34,548 nucleotides of DNA, taken from the NCBI GenBank assembly GCA_018822435.1, contig JAHJKD010000014.1:1-34548 (forward strand). The letters run 5' to 3'. Of this stretch, positions 13,201 to 21,661 are shown piece after piece; within the stretch, counting starts at the first letter, position 1; each line of letters opens with the position of its first letter. Origin of the DNA: Patescibacteria group bacterium. GTDB lineage: Bacteria > Patescibacteriota > Patescibacteriia > UBA9570 > JAHJKD01. The notes below the pieces were generated by a model. That model saw nothing but the letters and a program-made list of their open reading frames with translations. It had not been told where the DNA came from and searched no databases. The translations under genes and the position numbers were made by a program.

Positions 13201-14868
13201 ATGAATACCAAACAATGTAAACGATGTTCAAAAACTTATCAGATTACTGACAATGATCTTGAATTTTATAATAAGATAGAAGTGCCGGAGCCAACTCATT
13301 GTCCGAATTGCCGTTTGCAAAGGCGGCTGGCTTTTCGCAATGAGCGGTTTCTTTACCAGGATAAATGCGACCTATGTAAGAAAGACATACTTTCTGTTTA
13401 TTCCGAAAATAAAAATATTCCTGTTTACTGTGACAAATGTTGGCGTTCAGAAAAATGGAATCCATTAGATTTTGGCCAGGACATAGACTTCAATCGTCCT
13501 TTTTTTGAACAATTATCAGAATTACAAAAAAAAGTTCCTCGTTTTAATCTTATTAAAGAAAATGTTGATAATTGCGAATATGCGAACGTTATTGGAGATT
13601 GCCGCAATTGTTATTTGATTTTTGGATCAATTGAGTGTGAGGATTGTTATTTTGGTGATCCTTATCATTGCAAGTCATGTGTTGATTCGCTAGCTCTCCG
13701 TAAAAGTGAAATGTGTTATGAATGCATTTCATCAGAAAAGCTTTATCATTGTCTTTATTGTCAGGATTGCTTTGATTCAGACGATCTTATGTTTTGCTAT
13801 GACTGTCGCGGTTGTACAGATTGTATTGGCTGTGCCGGCTTACGCAACCAAAGCTATTATATTTTTAATAAGAAATATTCAAAAGAAGAGTACAAAAAAG
13901 AAAAGGCACGCATTAATCTTTGCGATCCACAAAGCTTTAATAGAATCCAAAAGCATTTTAATAATCAAAAATTAAAGCATGCTCGCAAATTTATGATGGG
14001 TGTTAATAATGAGGACGTCAGTGGGAATTATTTAAACGATTCAAAGCATGTTTATTATTCATTTAATGTGGAGAAGGCGGAAAATTCCAGATTTTTAGTG
14101 CAAATATATGACATAAAAGAAGCTTATGACGTAAATCATAACGAACACAGCGAAGTTGTTTATGAGATATCTGGCGCTTATCGAACTCAACGCAGTTTCT
14201 TCAATTTTTGGTGTTGGCTTTCTCATGATATTTATTATAGTGATACTTGTATTGGTAGCCACGAAATTTTTGGTAGTGTCAGTTTGAATCATAATAAATA
14301 TTGTATTTTAAACAAGCAGTATTCAGAAAATGAATACAAGGAATTAAAAAACAAGCTCATTGAGCATATGAAAAAAACCGGGGAATGGGGTGAATTCCCT
14401 CCGGTAAAAAATTCTCTCTTTGGCTACAATGAAACTGTGGCCCAGGATTTTTTTCCAATCAAGGAAGAGCAGGTAAAGCAAAATAAATGGAAATGGCAAG
14501 GCAAGGATAAGGAAAATTATGAAACACAAACTTACCGCGTTCCACAGAATATTGAAAAAGTACCGGAAAAAATTAGTAAGGAAGTTCTTGCCTGTAATGA
14601 CTGTAGTAAAAATTACCGCATTATTCCCCAAGAGTTAGAATTCTATAAACGTCAGGGGATACCCATTCCAAAATTATGTCCCCATTGCCGCCATACAAAC
14701 AGGTTGAAAATGCGCACACCTTTTGCTCTCTGGCATCGCCAATGTATGTGTACGCAAAATTCACACAACCATCAGGGTCGCTGCCTTAATGAGTTTGAAA
14801 CAAGCTATTCACCTGATGGTAAGGAATTAGTTTATTGCGGCGATTGTTATAATAAAGAAATATATTAA
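13201..14868 (+). CDS. Cysteine-rich zinc-ribbon/beta-helix-like paralog (555 aa)
   Basis: Complete member with all four Cys modules: CKRC...CPNC, CDLC...YCDKC, CNDC...LCPHCRH and QCMCTQNSHNHQGRC...YCGDCYNKEIY. It differs from the first array in an Asn-Ser pair (QNSHNH) in the terminal module and in the segments KYSKEEYKKEKARINLC and FMMGVNN, both shared with the following gene, so these two form a separate subfamily from a local duplication. Repeat blocks show CRNCYLI, CEDCYFG, CKSCVDS and CYDCRGCTDCIGC. The stop codon is directly adjacent to the next start codon (no intergenic base), which implies translational coupling. It lies between two secreted beta-helix genes but has no signal peptide itself. 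Confidence 0.9.
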   Translation: MNTKQCKRCSKTYQITDNDLEFYNKIEVPEPTHCPNCRLQRRLAFRNERFLYQDKCDLCKKDILSVYSENKNIPVYCDKCWRSEKWNPLDFGQDIDFNRPFFEQLSELQKKVPRFNLIKENVDNCEYANVIGDCRNCYLIFGSIECEDCYFGDPYHCKSCVDSLALRKSEMCYECISSEKLYHCLYCQDCFDSDDLMFCYDCRGCTDCIGCAGLRNQSYYIFNKKYSKEEYKKEKARINLCDPQSFNRIQKHFNNQKLKHARKFMMGVNNEDVSGNYLNDSKHVYYSFNVEKAENSRFLVQIYDIKEAYDVNHNEHSEVVYEISGAYRTQRSFFNFWCWLSHDIYYSDTCIGSHEIFGSVSLNHNKYCILNKQYSENEYKELKNKLIEHMKKTGEWGEFPPVKNSLFGYNETVAQDFFPIKEEQVKQNKWKWQGKDKENYETQTYRVPQNIEKVPEKISKEVLACNDCSKNYRIIPQELEFYKRQGIPIPKLCPHCRHTNRLKMRTPFALWHRQCMCTQNSHNHQGRCLNEFETSYSPDGKELVYCGDCYNKEIY

Positions 14869-16545
14869 ATGAACATCACCAAACAATGTAATAATTGCCA
14901 AAAAACTTTTCAGATCTCAGGACAAGATCAAGAATATTATAATAATCTAGACTTTCCTAATCCAAGCCATTGCCCGGATTGCCGCTGCCAGCGCCGCATG
15001 GCTACGCGCAATGAAAAGAACTTTTATCCAGATAAATGTGATTTATGTAATAAAAGTTTAATTAGCTTGTATTCACCCAATAAGGATTTAAAAATATACT
15101 GCCATGATTGCTGGTGGTCTGATAAATGGGACGCAACCGAACAGGGCATTGATTACAATCCTAAAAAATCATTTTTCGAACAATTCAAGCAACTTCAACA
15201 ATTAGTCCCGCGGCCTAATGTCATGAAAGCTGGTGGAAATATTATTAATAGTGATTATTGTTCTTATATTGGTGATGCCAAAAATTGCTATTTGGTTTAC
15301 GGTTCAATTTATGTCGAAGATTGTTTCTATGGCAATCCTTACTATTCTAAAAGTTGTGTAGACTCGCTCCTGATTCGGGAATGTGAATTATGCTACGAAT
15401 GCATCACCAGCGAGCATCTTTATAATTGTGATTATTGCCAGGATTGTTTTGATTCTAATAATCTGCAATTCTGTTATGATTGCCGCGGGTGCACGGAATG
15501 CATTGGTTGCGCAGGATTACGCAATCAGGAATATTATATTTTTAACAAGAAATATTCAGAAGAAGAATACAAGAAAGAAAAAGCCAGAATTAATTTATGC
15601 AATCCAGAATCATTTGCGCGCGTATTAAATAATTTTGACAAACAAAAATTAAAACATCCGCGAAAATATATGATGGGCGTGAAGAATGAAAATGTGACCG
15701 GTAATTACATTAATGAATCAAAGAACGCCCGTTATTGTTTTGACGTCAAAAGAGCAGAGAACAGTAAGTATTTAGCTCAGACCATTGATCTTAAGGACTG
15801 CTATGATAATAACTACACGGAAAACAATGAGTTATGCAATGATTATATCGGATCCTGGAAAAATAATCACACATGTTTCTCTAATACCTGCTATCAATGC
15901 AATGATGTTTTATATTCAGAGCTTTGTTATTCATGCCATGATTTGGTCGGCTGTGTTGGCCTGCGCAACAAAGATCATTGCATTTTTAATAAGCCATATT
16001 CTAAATCTGATTATAAAAAAATAAAAGAGAGTATTATTAAAGAGATGAAGACCCGGGAAGAATGGGGAGAATTTTTTCCCATTGAAAAATCAATCGTGGC
16101 TTATAATGAATCAGTGGCTAATGAGTATTTTCCCTTGAAAGACGAGGACATTAAAGAAAGAGGATTTAGCTTTAAAGAAAAAGAAGAAAGAGACTATAAG
16201 GCCCAGAAATATCGGGTTCCGCAAAACATTGAAAAAGTTCCTGACTCAATAATAGATGAAGTTTTAGCATGTAAAGATTGTGGAAAAAATTATAAAGTGA
16301 TCAAACCAGAGCTAGAGTTTTATCAAAATAAAAAACTTCCCATACCCAAGCAATGCCCTGATTGCCGGCATAAAAAACGAATGAATATGAGGCTGCCACG
16401 CTCTTTATGGCAACAGCAATGCATGTGCACACAAAATAATCATGATCATCAGGGCCGTTGTGCCAATGAATTCGAAACCTCTTATTCACCCGATGGAAAA
16501 GAGCTGGTTTATTGCGAGGAATGTTACAATAAAGAGATATACTGA
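14869..16545 (+). CDS. Cysteine-rich zinc-ribbon/beta-helix-like paralog (558 aa)
   Basis: Sister of the preceding gene; its ATG follows that gene's TAA directly. Four Cys modules are intact: CNNC...CPDC, CDLC...YCHDCWW, CKDCGKN...QCPDCRH and QCMCTQNNHDHQGRC...YCEECYNKEIY. The middle contains the two Cys/Asn/Tyr repeat blocks (CEDCYFG in variant form EDCFYG, CYDCRGCTECIGC, CYSCHDLVGC). The second block differs most from the sister gene, as if the distal coils vary faster than the zinc modules. The protein is predicted cytosolic. No tRNA-like element follows these two copies; instead a short double-stem hairpin is found after the stop. Confidence 0.9.
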   Translation: MNITKQCNNCQKTFQISGQDQEYYNNLDFPNPSHCPDCRCQRRMATRNEKNFYPDKCDLCNKSLISLYSPNKDLKIYCHDCWWSDKWDATEQGIDYNPKKSFFEQFKQLQQLVPRPNVMKAGGNIINSDYCSYIGDAKNCYLVYGSIYVEDCFYGNPYYSKSCVDSLLIRECELCYECITSEHLYNCDYCQDCFDSNNLQFCYDCRGCTECIGCAGLRNQEYYIFNKKYSEEEYKKEKARINLCNPESFARVLNNFDKQKLKHPRKYMMGVKNENVTGNYINESKNARYCFDVKRAENSKYLAQTIDLKDCYDNNYTENNELCNDYIGSWKNNHTCFSNTCYQCNDVLYSELCYSCHDLVGCVGLRNKDHCIFNKPYSKSDYKKIKESIIKEMKTREEWGEFFPIEKSIVAYNESVANEYFPLKDEDIKERGFSFKEKEERDYKAQKYRVPQNIEKVPDSIIDEVLACKDCGKNYKVIKPELEFYQNKKLPIPKQCPDCRHKKRMNMRLPRSLWQQQCMCTQNNHDHQGRCANEFETSYSPDGKELVYCEECYNKEIY

Positions 16546-16554
16546 TTGTTACCG

Positions 16555-16587
16555 TTCCCGCCGAAGCCCGGAGGGCGAAGGTGGGAA
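16555..16587. repeat. Double-stem hairpin with symmetric GAA/GAA internal loop
   Basis: TTCCCGCC pairs with GGTGGGAA, and inside it GCCC-GGA-GGGC forms a second stem; the two are separated by GAA on both sides. It is GC-rich against an AT-rich background and has no T-run. The form resembles short palindromic intergenic repeats that I recall from Patescibacteria genomes, but only one copy is in this window. Confidence 0.45.
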
Positions 16588-16610
16588 ATAAAGAAGTTTA
16601 TTAAAATATT

Positions 16611-16619
16611 TGCTATAAT
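16611..16619 (+). promoter_or_regulatory. Extended -10 promoter for the gene at 16650
   Basis: TGCTATAAT with perfect TATAAT (16614-16619) and no clear -35. A GGAGG lies one base before the ATG at 16650, too close to act as a normal SD. Confidence 0.65.
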
Positions 16620-16649
16620 ATCTTCATAAGAAAATAAACTTCTGGAGGT

Positions 16650-18098
16650 ATGAAAAAAATATTATTTACAACAGTGCTTTGTGGTCTGTTCATTTTTGCT
16701 TTGCCAGCTTTTGGCGCAGAATACTATATTGCGGCGAAAAATGGTAATGATGCGAATCCTGGTACAAAATCACAGCCTTGGAAAAGCTTAGACAGAATTA
16801 ACAGCGTATCCGGAGGGGACACGGTTTATATTAAGGGAAAATTTACGACTGCGGGTACAGTTGTTTTAAACATACCTATCGCCGGTACGGCTGCAAACCC
16901 CACCATTGTCACAAATTGGCCTAATAAAAATCCAGGCATTCAGCTAATGGCCGGAACTACTGCAATTGGTATTAATGCAAACAATCTCACTTTTTCTGGG
17001 GTAGAATTTCATAACAATGGCAGTCTAGCTGTTGGTAGTTCGGGAGTTTCTGTCTATGGAGGAGTAACCGGAGCAATTGTAGAAAATTGCATTTTTCGGG
17101 ATTCAAATATTGGAATTGCCGGACCTGGTGTTTCTGGAGCTAAAATTAAGGACCTGAAAGTCATTAACAATGAATTTTTCGACAATAATTATGGCAGTTT
17201 TATCGATTGGGGAGATAATCTCGAATTTGTCGCCAACACTTTTGGCAATAATTCCACAGGTGGTGTGTATAACCGCTATGGAAGCACTACTAATTTTATT
17301 AACAATTTTATTTATCAAAATAATATCGGAATTGTTGGGGGAGGAACCACTAATTTCCGAGTTGTCAATAATACCTTCTATGGCAATGCTGTCGGAGTCG
17401 GCACCGAAGGAGTGACAAATCCGCTCGTCAAGAATAATATTTTTTCATTTCAAACAGCCCTTGCCCAGCTCCATGCCGTTTCTACGAATGTTGTGTCAGA
17501 TTATAATCTTTATCATGAAAATAAAAAAATCGGGCAGATATCAACTGCCCCGCCTTTGGTAAACAATATTTATACAACATTAGCCGAATGGAAAGCCGCT
17601 AATTTTGGCGAGCACGCTTTGTCAGGTAAGCCTAGATATTGGAGCAAAGACCCAATCACCTTTGATTTGCACATTAAAAAGAAATCAGATGCTAACAATG
17701 CTGGCCTGAATATGGCCAATTACACAACTGAAGACATTGATGATGAAGCCCGGCCTCATGGCTCCGCTTTTGATATCGGTGCAGATGAATTTTACGGCTA
17801 TAAACCAGCCCGCGTTACGGGAGTGACCATTAAGGACGGGAATTATTACAAGAAAAAAGTTAAGTTGAAATGGGACAAGCAGGCAGACATGACCGGCTAT
17901 ACGATCAAGCTGTTCAGCCACAAAATGAAGGCTCTGCGGACTATTAAAATCAAAAAAAATAAAGCCAATAAATACATAAAAAAATTAGAACCCGGCAAGT
18001 CTTACCGGGTTAAGGTTCTGGCTAAGCGCACTATCCGCTACCGTACTTTCAAGAGTGCCAAGTTCAGCAAGTTATATAAGTTTCAGACAAATCAATAA
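16650..18098 (+). CDS. Secreted parallel beta-helix protein with Fn3-like tail (482 aa)
   Basis: The signal peptide has KK, then ILFTTVLCGLFIFALPAFG, with cleavage near residue 23. The mature start (YYIAAKNGNDANPGTKSQPW) is the usual opening of exported parallel beta-helix proteins. Coils such as VENCIFRDS, VINNEFFDN, FINNFIYQN and VVNNTFYGN follow, then DIDDEARPHGSAFDIGADE, the helix-end motif also found in the 11202 protein, and one basic Fn3-like domain of about 90 residues. It is shorter than its relative, with one Fn3-like unit fewer. No enzymatic residues were identified; a role at the cell surface is inferred. The start codon is the one expected from the signal peptide. Confidence 0.87.
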   Translation: MKKILFTTVLCGLFIFALPAFGAEYYIAAKNGNDANPGTKSQPWKSLDRINSVSGGDTVYIKGKFTTAGTVVLNIPIAGTAANPTIVTNWPNKNPGIQLMAGTTAIGINANNLTFSGVEFHNNGSLAVGSSGVSVYGGVTGAIVENCIFRDSNIGIAGPGVSGAKIKDLKVINNEFFDNNYGSFIDWGDNLEFVANTFGNNSTGGVYNRYGSTTNFINNFIYQNNIGIVGGGTTNFRVVNNTFYGNAVGVGTEGVTNPLVKNNIFSFQTALAQLHAVSTNVVSDYNLYHENKKIGQISTAPPLVNNIYTTLAEWKAANFGEHALSGKPRYWSKDPITFDLHIKKKSDANNAGLNMANYTTEDIDDEARPHGSAFDIGADEFYGYKPARVTGVTIKDGNYYKKKVKLKWDKQADMTGYTIKLFSHKMKALRTIKIKKNKANKYIKKLEPGKSYRVKVLAKRTIRYRTFKSAKFSKLYKFQTNQ

Positions 18099-18102
18099 AA
18101 AA

Positions 18103-18138
18103 AATGAAGGCGGCATCGCGATGCCCGCCTTCATTTTT
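18103..18138. terminator. Bidirectional terminator
   Basis: An 11-bp stem of AATGAAGGCGG with its complement encloses a self-complementary loop region and is flanked by T-runs on both strands. It serves the convergent genes ending at 18098 and 18156. Confidence 0.9.
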
Positions 18139-18155
18139 TAGAATAATTTGGATAA

Positions 18156-20354
18156 TCAAACAATCGGCTGCTCAAATTCTTCTTCTTCACCGATCTTATG
18201 TGTGTCCTCGTCCGTGCTATATAAGTTAGCGATAATTTTATCAACTTCTGCTTTTGGCGTGGCATATTTCTTGCGGCAGTAATCAATCACTTTTTGGGAG
18301 TTGTCTACTTTTGGTTTTTCAGCAATTGTTTTTGTCATGGCAGAAAATGGGGGGGTGACATGTCCTTCCACGGAAATCTTTACCAATATTTCCCGCACAC
18401 CCAGATTAATAAAGTCATCCACGTTAAAAATAGGATGATATTCATTTGATAAAAAAGTTCCGTCGTCTGCACCCACCCGGAAGGAGATCATTGAGCCGAC
18501 ATTACCAAACACAGTCGATTTAATATCTTCTGGAACTTGGCCCAAATATTGATGAGAAAGTGTTAAATTCAATTTATATTTACGGGATTCGGATAAAATA
18601 TTTTCAAAAGTCTCGGTGGCAAAGTTTTGGAACTCGTCAATGTACATATAACAATTCTGCCGTTCTGTTTCCGGCAGTTTAGCCTGGGCCATGGCAGTCT
18701 GATAAATACGGGTGATAAGCATGGCTCCGAGTAGGGCATTATTTTCTTCACCTAAACGGCCGCGGGACATTTCAATCAGCAAGACTTTTTTACCTTTAAT
18801 GACGCTGTCAAAATCAATCTTATTTTCCGGCTGAGCCACGACATTTCTAATAATATGGTTAGACAAGAATTGGCCTAGGCGGTTAACCAGGGGAAGAATG
18901 GCTTCATTATCAAATTTTTCTGACCAGGAAGAAAACTCATTCGCCCAGAAATGCTTTACTACGCTATCTTGAATTTCTGGAATAACCATCTGCCGATATT
19001 TCCTATTGGTCAGCATTTTCATCATCCCGACGATAGTGGCATTTTTATAATCCAATAAAGCTAGAGTTGTATAGCGAAAGACATGTTCAATTTTAGGAGA
19101 CCAGTCCGCTCCGAAGAACTTCTTGAATACTTCAATAAAGCCCTGAGTCATCTGTTGCTTCATGTCTATTTCTACTCCAGCCAGGGGATTGAAGGGCACA
19201 GGATATTCCAGATCAGTCGTATTGAAATAGATCACATCTTTCATGCGATGTTCAGGAATAAATTTAATAATATTTTGGATCAGGTCGCCATGGGGATCAA
19301 GCACAACCACGCCTTTGTTCATCTTGATGTCATCTGTAATCAAGCCCTCGAGCAACTTAGATTTTCCCGTGCCAGATTTACCAATAATATAGAGATGCCT
19401 GCGGCGATCTTCATATTTTATTCCAAATAATTTGTTTGATCCGCGAAAGTTTGTCCGGGCAAAGAAAGATGCTTCATTCGGGAGGCAATTCTGCGGTGTC
19501 GGTAAGTTGAAAGGCGGTTGCGCCCTTTTAGATAATATCCAGTCAATCGCTTGCATCTTTTGGGCCGGATCCGGGATATGAAACAGGGAAGCTAGTTCTT
19601 CCTCTGATAAAACTGTACCCTTTTCATATTTACGGTTCAGGTAGTTGCTTAAAAATGATTGGATGTCTTCTGTTTCCTGAAATACGATTTGGTTTTTTTC
19701 CGTAGAAAATTCATCAAATGATTTCATCACTTCTCCAAATTTTTCCCGGGCCACACGTTCTTTTCCATCGGGAAAGAAATATATGCAACGCATAGCCGCA
19801 TGGAACTTGGGTATTTCAAGGACTTCACCGATTTGTTTTTTTTCCGCATAAAACAAGCCGGACTTTTCACCGCCAATTTCCTCATTGATCGGCTGAAACA
19901 CGATCTGGTAAAAAACGGCATCTCCGGCCGGAACTGAAGCCAACATATTTAGAAATGATGACAAAGGATCTACCGGTTCTGACATTTTATAGGTCCGCAA
20001 AGAAAATTTTTCTTCCTGTTCCAGCTTCATGTTAAAACCAAAGGCATGACCGGGAATATTTTCCACATTCAGGAATTTTTCTACATGCAATACTTCAATA
20101 TCTGGAAATAAGGAAAAAAACGAATTCATAACAGCTTCCGTCAGCTTGTTTGTAGTCGTAAAATAGAAATTTATCTTGTTTTGTACGGCCACAATTTCAC
20201 AACTCATTATGTTATCCGGATTTTTTTCCCGTAGTAATAAAAAATAGATATTATGAAAAAGCCCCTGGAACTTCGATAAGTAATCCTCCATACTGGAGAC
20301 CAGGGGAAATTTGATAAGTAATGTCTTTCTTTGGTTTTGATTTTTTTCTTGCAT
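18156..20354 (-). CDS. TraG/VirB4-like conjugation-type ATPase (732 aa)
   Basis: A FtsK/HerA-superfamily ATPase of the kind annotated as type IV secretion DNA-binding protein. Walker A (GKSGTGKSKLLEGL) lies after about 310 residues of N-terminal domain and is followed by VVVLDPHGDLI. Walker B is MYIDEFQNFAT, and a later SHQYLGQV-FGNVGSMISFRVG segment is typical of TraD/VirD4 and VirB4 relatives. No membrane helix is seen at the N terminus, so it would depend on partners for membrane association. No pilin or other secretion gene lies nearby, so a link to conjugation, type IV pili or DNA uptake is only inferred. Its start is two bases downstream of the predicted transcription start. Confidence 0.85.
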   Translation of the reverse strand: MQEKNQNQRKTLLIKFPLVSSMEDYLSKFQGLFHNIYFLLLREKNPDNIMSCEIVAVQNKINFYFTTTNKLTEAVMNSFFSLFPDIEVLHVEKFLNVENIPGHAFGFNMKLEQEEKFSLRTYKMSEPVDPLSSFLNMLASVPAGDAVFYQIVFQPINEEIGGEKSGLFYAEKKQIGEVLEIPKFHAAMRCIYFFPDGKERVAREKFGEVMKSFDEFSTEKNQIVFQETEDIQSFLSNYLNRKYEKGTVLSEEELASLFHIPDPAQKMQAIDWILSKRAQPPFNLPTPQNCLPNEASFFARTNFRGSNKLFGIKYEDRRRHLYIIGKSGTGKSKLLEGLITDDIKMNKGVVVLDPHGDLIQNIIKFIPEHRMKDVIYFNTTDLEYPVPFNPLAGVEIDMKQQMTQGFIEVFKKFFGADWSPKIEHVFRYTTLALLDYKNATIVGMMKMLTNRKYRQMVIPEIQDSVVKHFWANEFSSWSEKFDNEAILPLVNRLGQFLSNHIIRNVVAQPENKIDFDSVIKGKKVLLIEMSRGRLGEENNALLGAMLITRIYQTAMAQAKLPETERQNCYMYIDEFQNFATETFENILSESRKYKLNLTLSHQYLGQVPEDIKSTVFGNVGSMISFRVGADDGTFLSNEYHPIFNVDDFINLGVREILVKISVEGHVTPPFSAMTKTIAEKPKVDNSQKVIDYCRKKYATPKAEVDKIIANLYSTDEDTHKIGEEEEFEQPIV

Positions 20355-20363
20355 AGCTTTTTA

Positions 20364-20386
20364 ATTATACCAGATTTTGATATAAT
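20364..20386. promoter_or_regulatory. Overlapping divergent promoters
   Basis: On the - strand, TGGTATAAT (20372-20364) is an extended -10 whose predicted start lies 2-3 bases before the ATPase gene. On the + strand, TATAAT (20381-20386) lies six bases before the ATG at 20393, predicting a leaderless mRNA. The 38-bp gap forces both promoters to share DNA. Confidence 0.65.
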
Positions 20387-20392
20387 CACAAT

Positions 20393-21028
20393 ATGTTTAA
20401 AGACAGGGCTGATGCCGGTAAACAACTGGTAAAAAAGCTTGAAAAATATAAAGATAATCCCGAAGTAATAGTCATTGCTATTCCTCGCGGTGGAGTTGCC
20501 ACCGGATTTGAAGTCGCTAAAGCTTTACATCTTCCCCTTGATGTCGTAGTCACAAAAAAGATCGGCGCACCAAGCAATCCGGAATATGCTATTGGTTCTG
20601 TTAACCGGCATGGTGATGTTTTCTTCAATGAAGAAGTCGCCAGCACCATGGGCATTGACCAGGCCTGGCTAGATGCGGAATCTAACAAATTACAAATTGC
20701 GATTCAGGCAAAGCTTAATATGCTCAAAGCAGGGGAGCCTCCTGTTGATTTAAAAAATAAGATTGTGATATTAGTGGACGATGGCATTGCCACAGGGTAC
20801 ACAGCTTTAGCGGCCGCAAAATTTATTAAAGACGAAGGTGCCAAAAAAGTCATTATGGCCATGCCGGTTGTTCCGGCGGATAATATCCATAAATTTGATG
20901 ATGCCGTAGATGAATTTATATATTTAAATGCCCCGCAACTTTTTATGGCTGTGGGGCAATTTTATGATGATTTTCAGCAGGTTGAGGACGCGGAGGCTAA
21001 AGAGTTATTAGAGGAAGCCAACAAATAA
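20393..21028 (+). CDS. Phosphoribosyltransferase-family protein (211 aa)
   Basis: Type I PRTase fold. The family PRPP-binding motif is IVILVDDGIATGYTA, preceded by the characteristic opening FKDRADAGKQL and VIAIPRGGVATGFEVAKAL. This group is commonly annotated as 'phosphoribosyltransferase' or as part of erythromycin-esterase/PRTase fusions; the nucleobase substrate cannot be told from sequence. Conserved KKIGAPSNPEYAIGSV and a C-terminal FYDDF motif match that group. It is free-standing, cytosolic and probably translated from a leaderless mRNA. A strong terminator follows directly. Confidence 0.85.
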   Translation: MFKDRADAGKQLVKKLEKYKDNPEVIVIAIPRGGVATGFEVAKALHLPLDVVVTKKIGAPSNPEYAIGSVNRHGDVFFNEEVASTMGIDQAWLDAESNKLQIAIQAKLNMLKAGEPPVDLKNKIVILVDDGIATGYTALAAAKFIKDEGAKKVIMAMPVVPADNIHKFDDAVDEFIYLNAPQLFMAVGQFYDDFQQVEDAEAKELLEEANK

Positions 21029-21070
21029 AATAATTGTCCTACCCCCTAAGGGGCAGGACAATTATTTTTT
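21029..21070. terminator. Bidirectional terminator
   Basis: A long stem (AATAATTGTCCT with AGGACAATTATT and an inner CCCC/GGGG) ends in seven T residues on the + strand and a T-rich run on the - strand, between genes ending at 21028 and 21072. Confidence 0.9.
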
Positions 21071-21071
21071 C

Positions 21072-21623
21072 TTAAGGAAGCTTCACATAAACCCGGGTAG
21101 CGTCTTCCAGTTTGGAAAATTTAATATCTTTTTCAGCGCCCTTATAAGCGCTGTTTATTTTTTTGCCAAGTCTGGTGGCAAATCTGTTATCTGAAACATA
21201 CACAATTATTTCATCTTTTTTCTCCTCCATTTTCAGGATCTTGTCTTCTACGTCCTGGCTAGTTGATTTGATATTTTCATTTTTTATCAAATTCAATAAC
21301 TCATTTTTTTGATCAGCATTAAAACCAGATATATATACAATACCTTCAGCCACACCTTCTTTACTTTGTTTGCAGGCTGGGCAAATTGCCTTTAATTCTT
21401 TTTCTCCTCTAATTTTATTTAATAGGTTTGGATCTTTCTGCCATTTCTTGCCAGAATAAACCGATAAGCATTTTTCACACCAAAGATTATTATAATGCAG
21501 GTGCTTCATGTTTTCTTTTGGTTTTTCATCCCGTCCTCCGCTTGAAGAAGTCACCATGCTATCTTTTCTGTTAATTTCTTGTCTTGTTTGATTTTTAGGG
21601 GTGTTTAAATTATTCTTGGCCAT
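21072..21623 (-). CDS. Zinc-ribbon protein resembling BCAM0308/NMD3-like family (183 aa)
   Basis: After a hydrophilic N-terminal tail of about 45 residues, a zinc ribbon (WCEKC...ICPAC) is followed by an alpha/beta region ending in RFATRLGKKINSAYKGAEKD and RVYVKL. This layout resembles the small BCAM0308-type proteins, which have a CxxC...CPAC ribbon followed by a C-terminal segment with a conserved RxGxxxxxAYKG-like motif. The match is from memory and moderate. A role with RNA or ribosomes is plausible from the position 38 bases downstream of rtcB but not shown. A TGATATAAT extended -10 (21659-21651) in the gap may give it an independent promoter. Confidence 0.65.
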   Translation of the reverse strand: MAKNNLNTPKNQTRQEINRKDSMVTSSSGGRDEKPKENMKHLHYNNLWCEKCLSVYSGKKWQKDPNLLNKIRGEKELKAICPACKQSKEGVAEGIVYISGFNADQKNELLNLIKNENIKSTSQDVEDKILKMEEKKDEIIVYVSDNRFATRLGKKINSAYKGAEKDIKFSKLEDATRVYVKLP

Positions 21624-21650
21624 CTTTTGTCACTTAAAAATTATAAATTG

Positions 21651-21659
21651 ATTATATCA
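21651..21659 (-). promoter_or_regulatory. Possible internal promoter upstream of the zinc-ribbon gene
   Basis: Extended -10 TGATATAAT on the - strand, in the gap after rtcB, about 28 bases before the start codon; no -35 box. Confidence 0.45.
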
Positions 21660-21661
21660 TA

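Noticed and set aside
670-16545. Alternative genetic code (UGA as Gly) as in some CPR lineages
   Set aside because: TGA, TAA and TAG all follow the same conserved KEIY ending in the paralogs, so TGA is a stop codon here.
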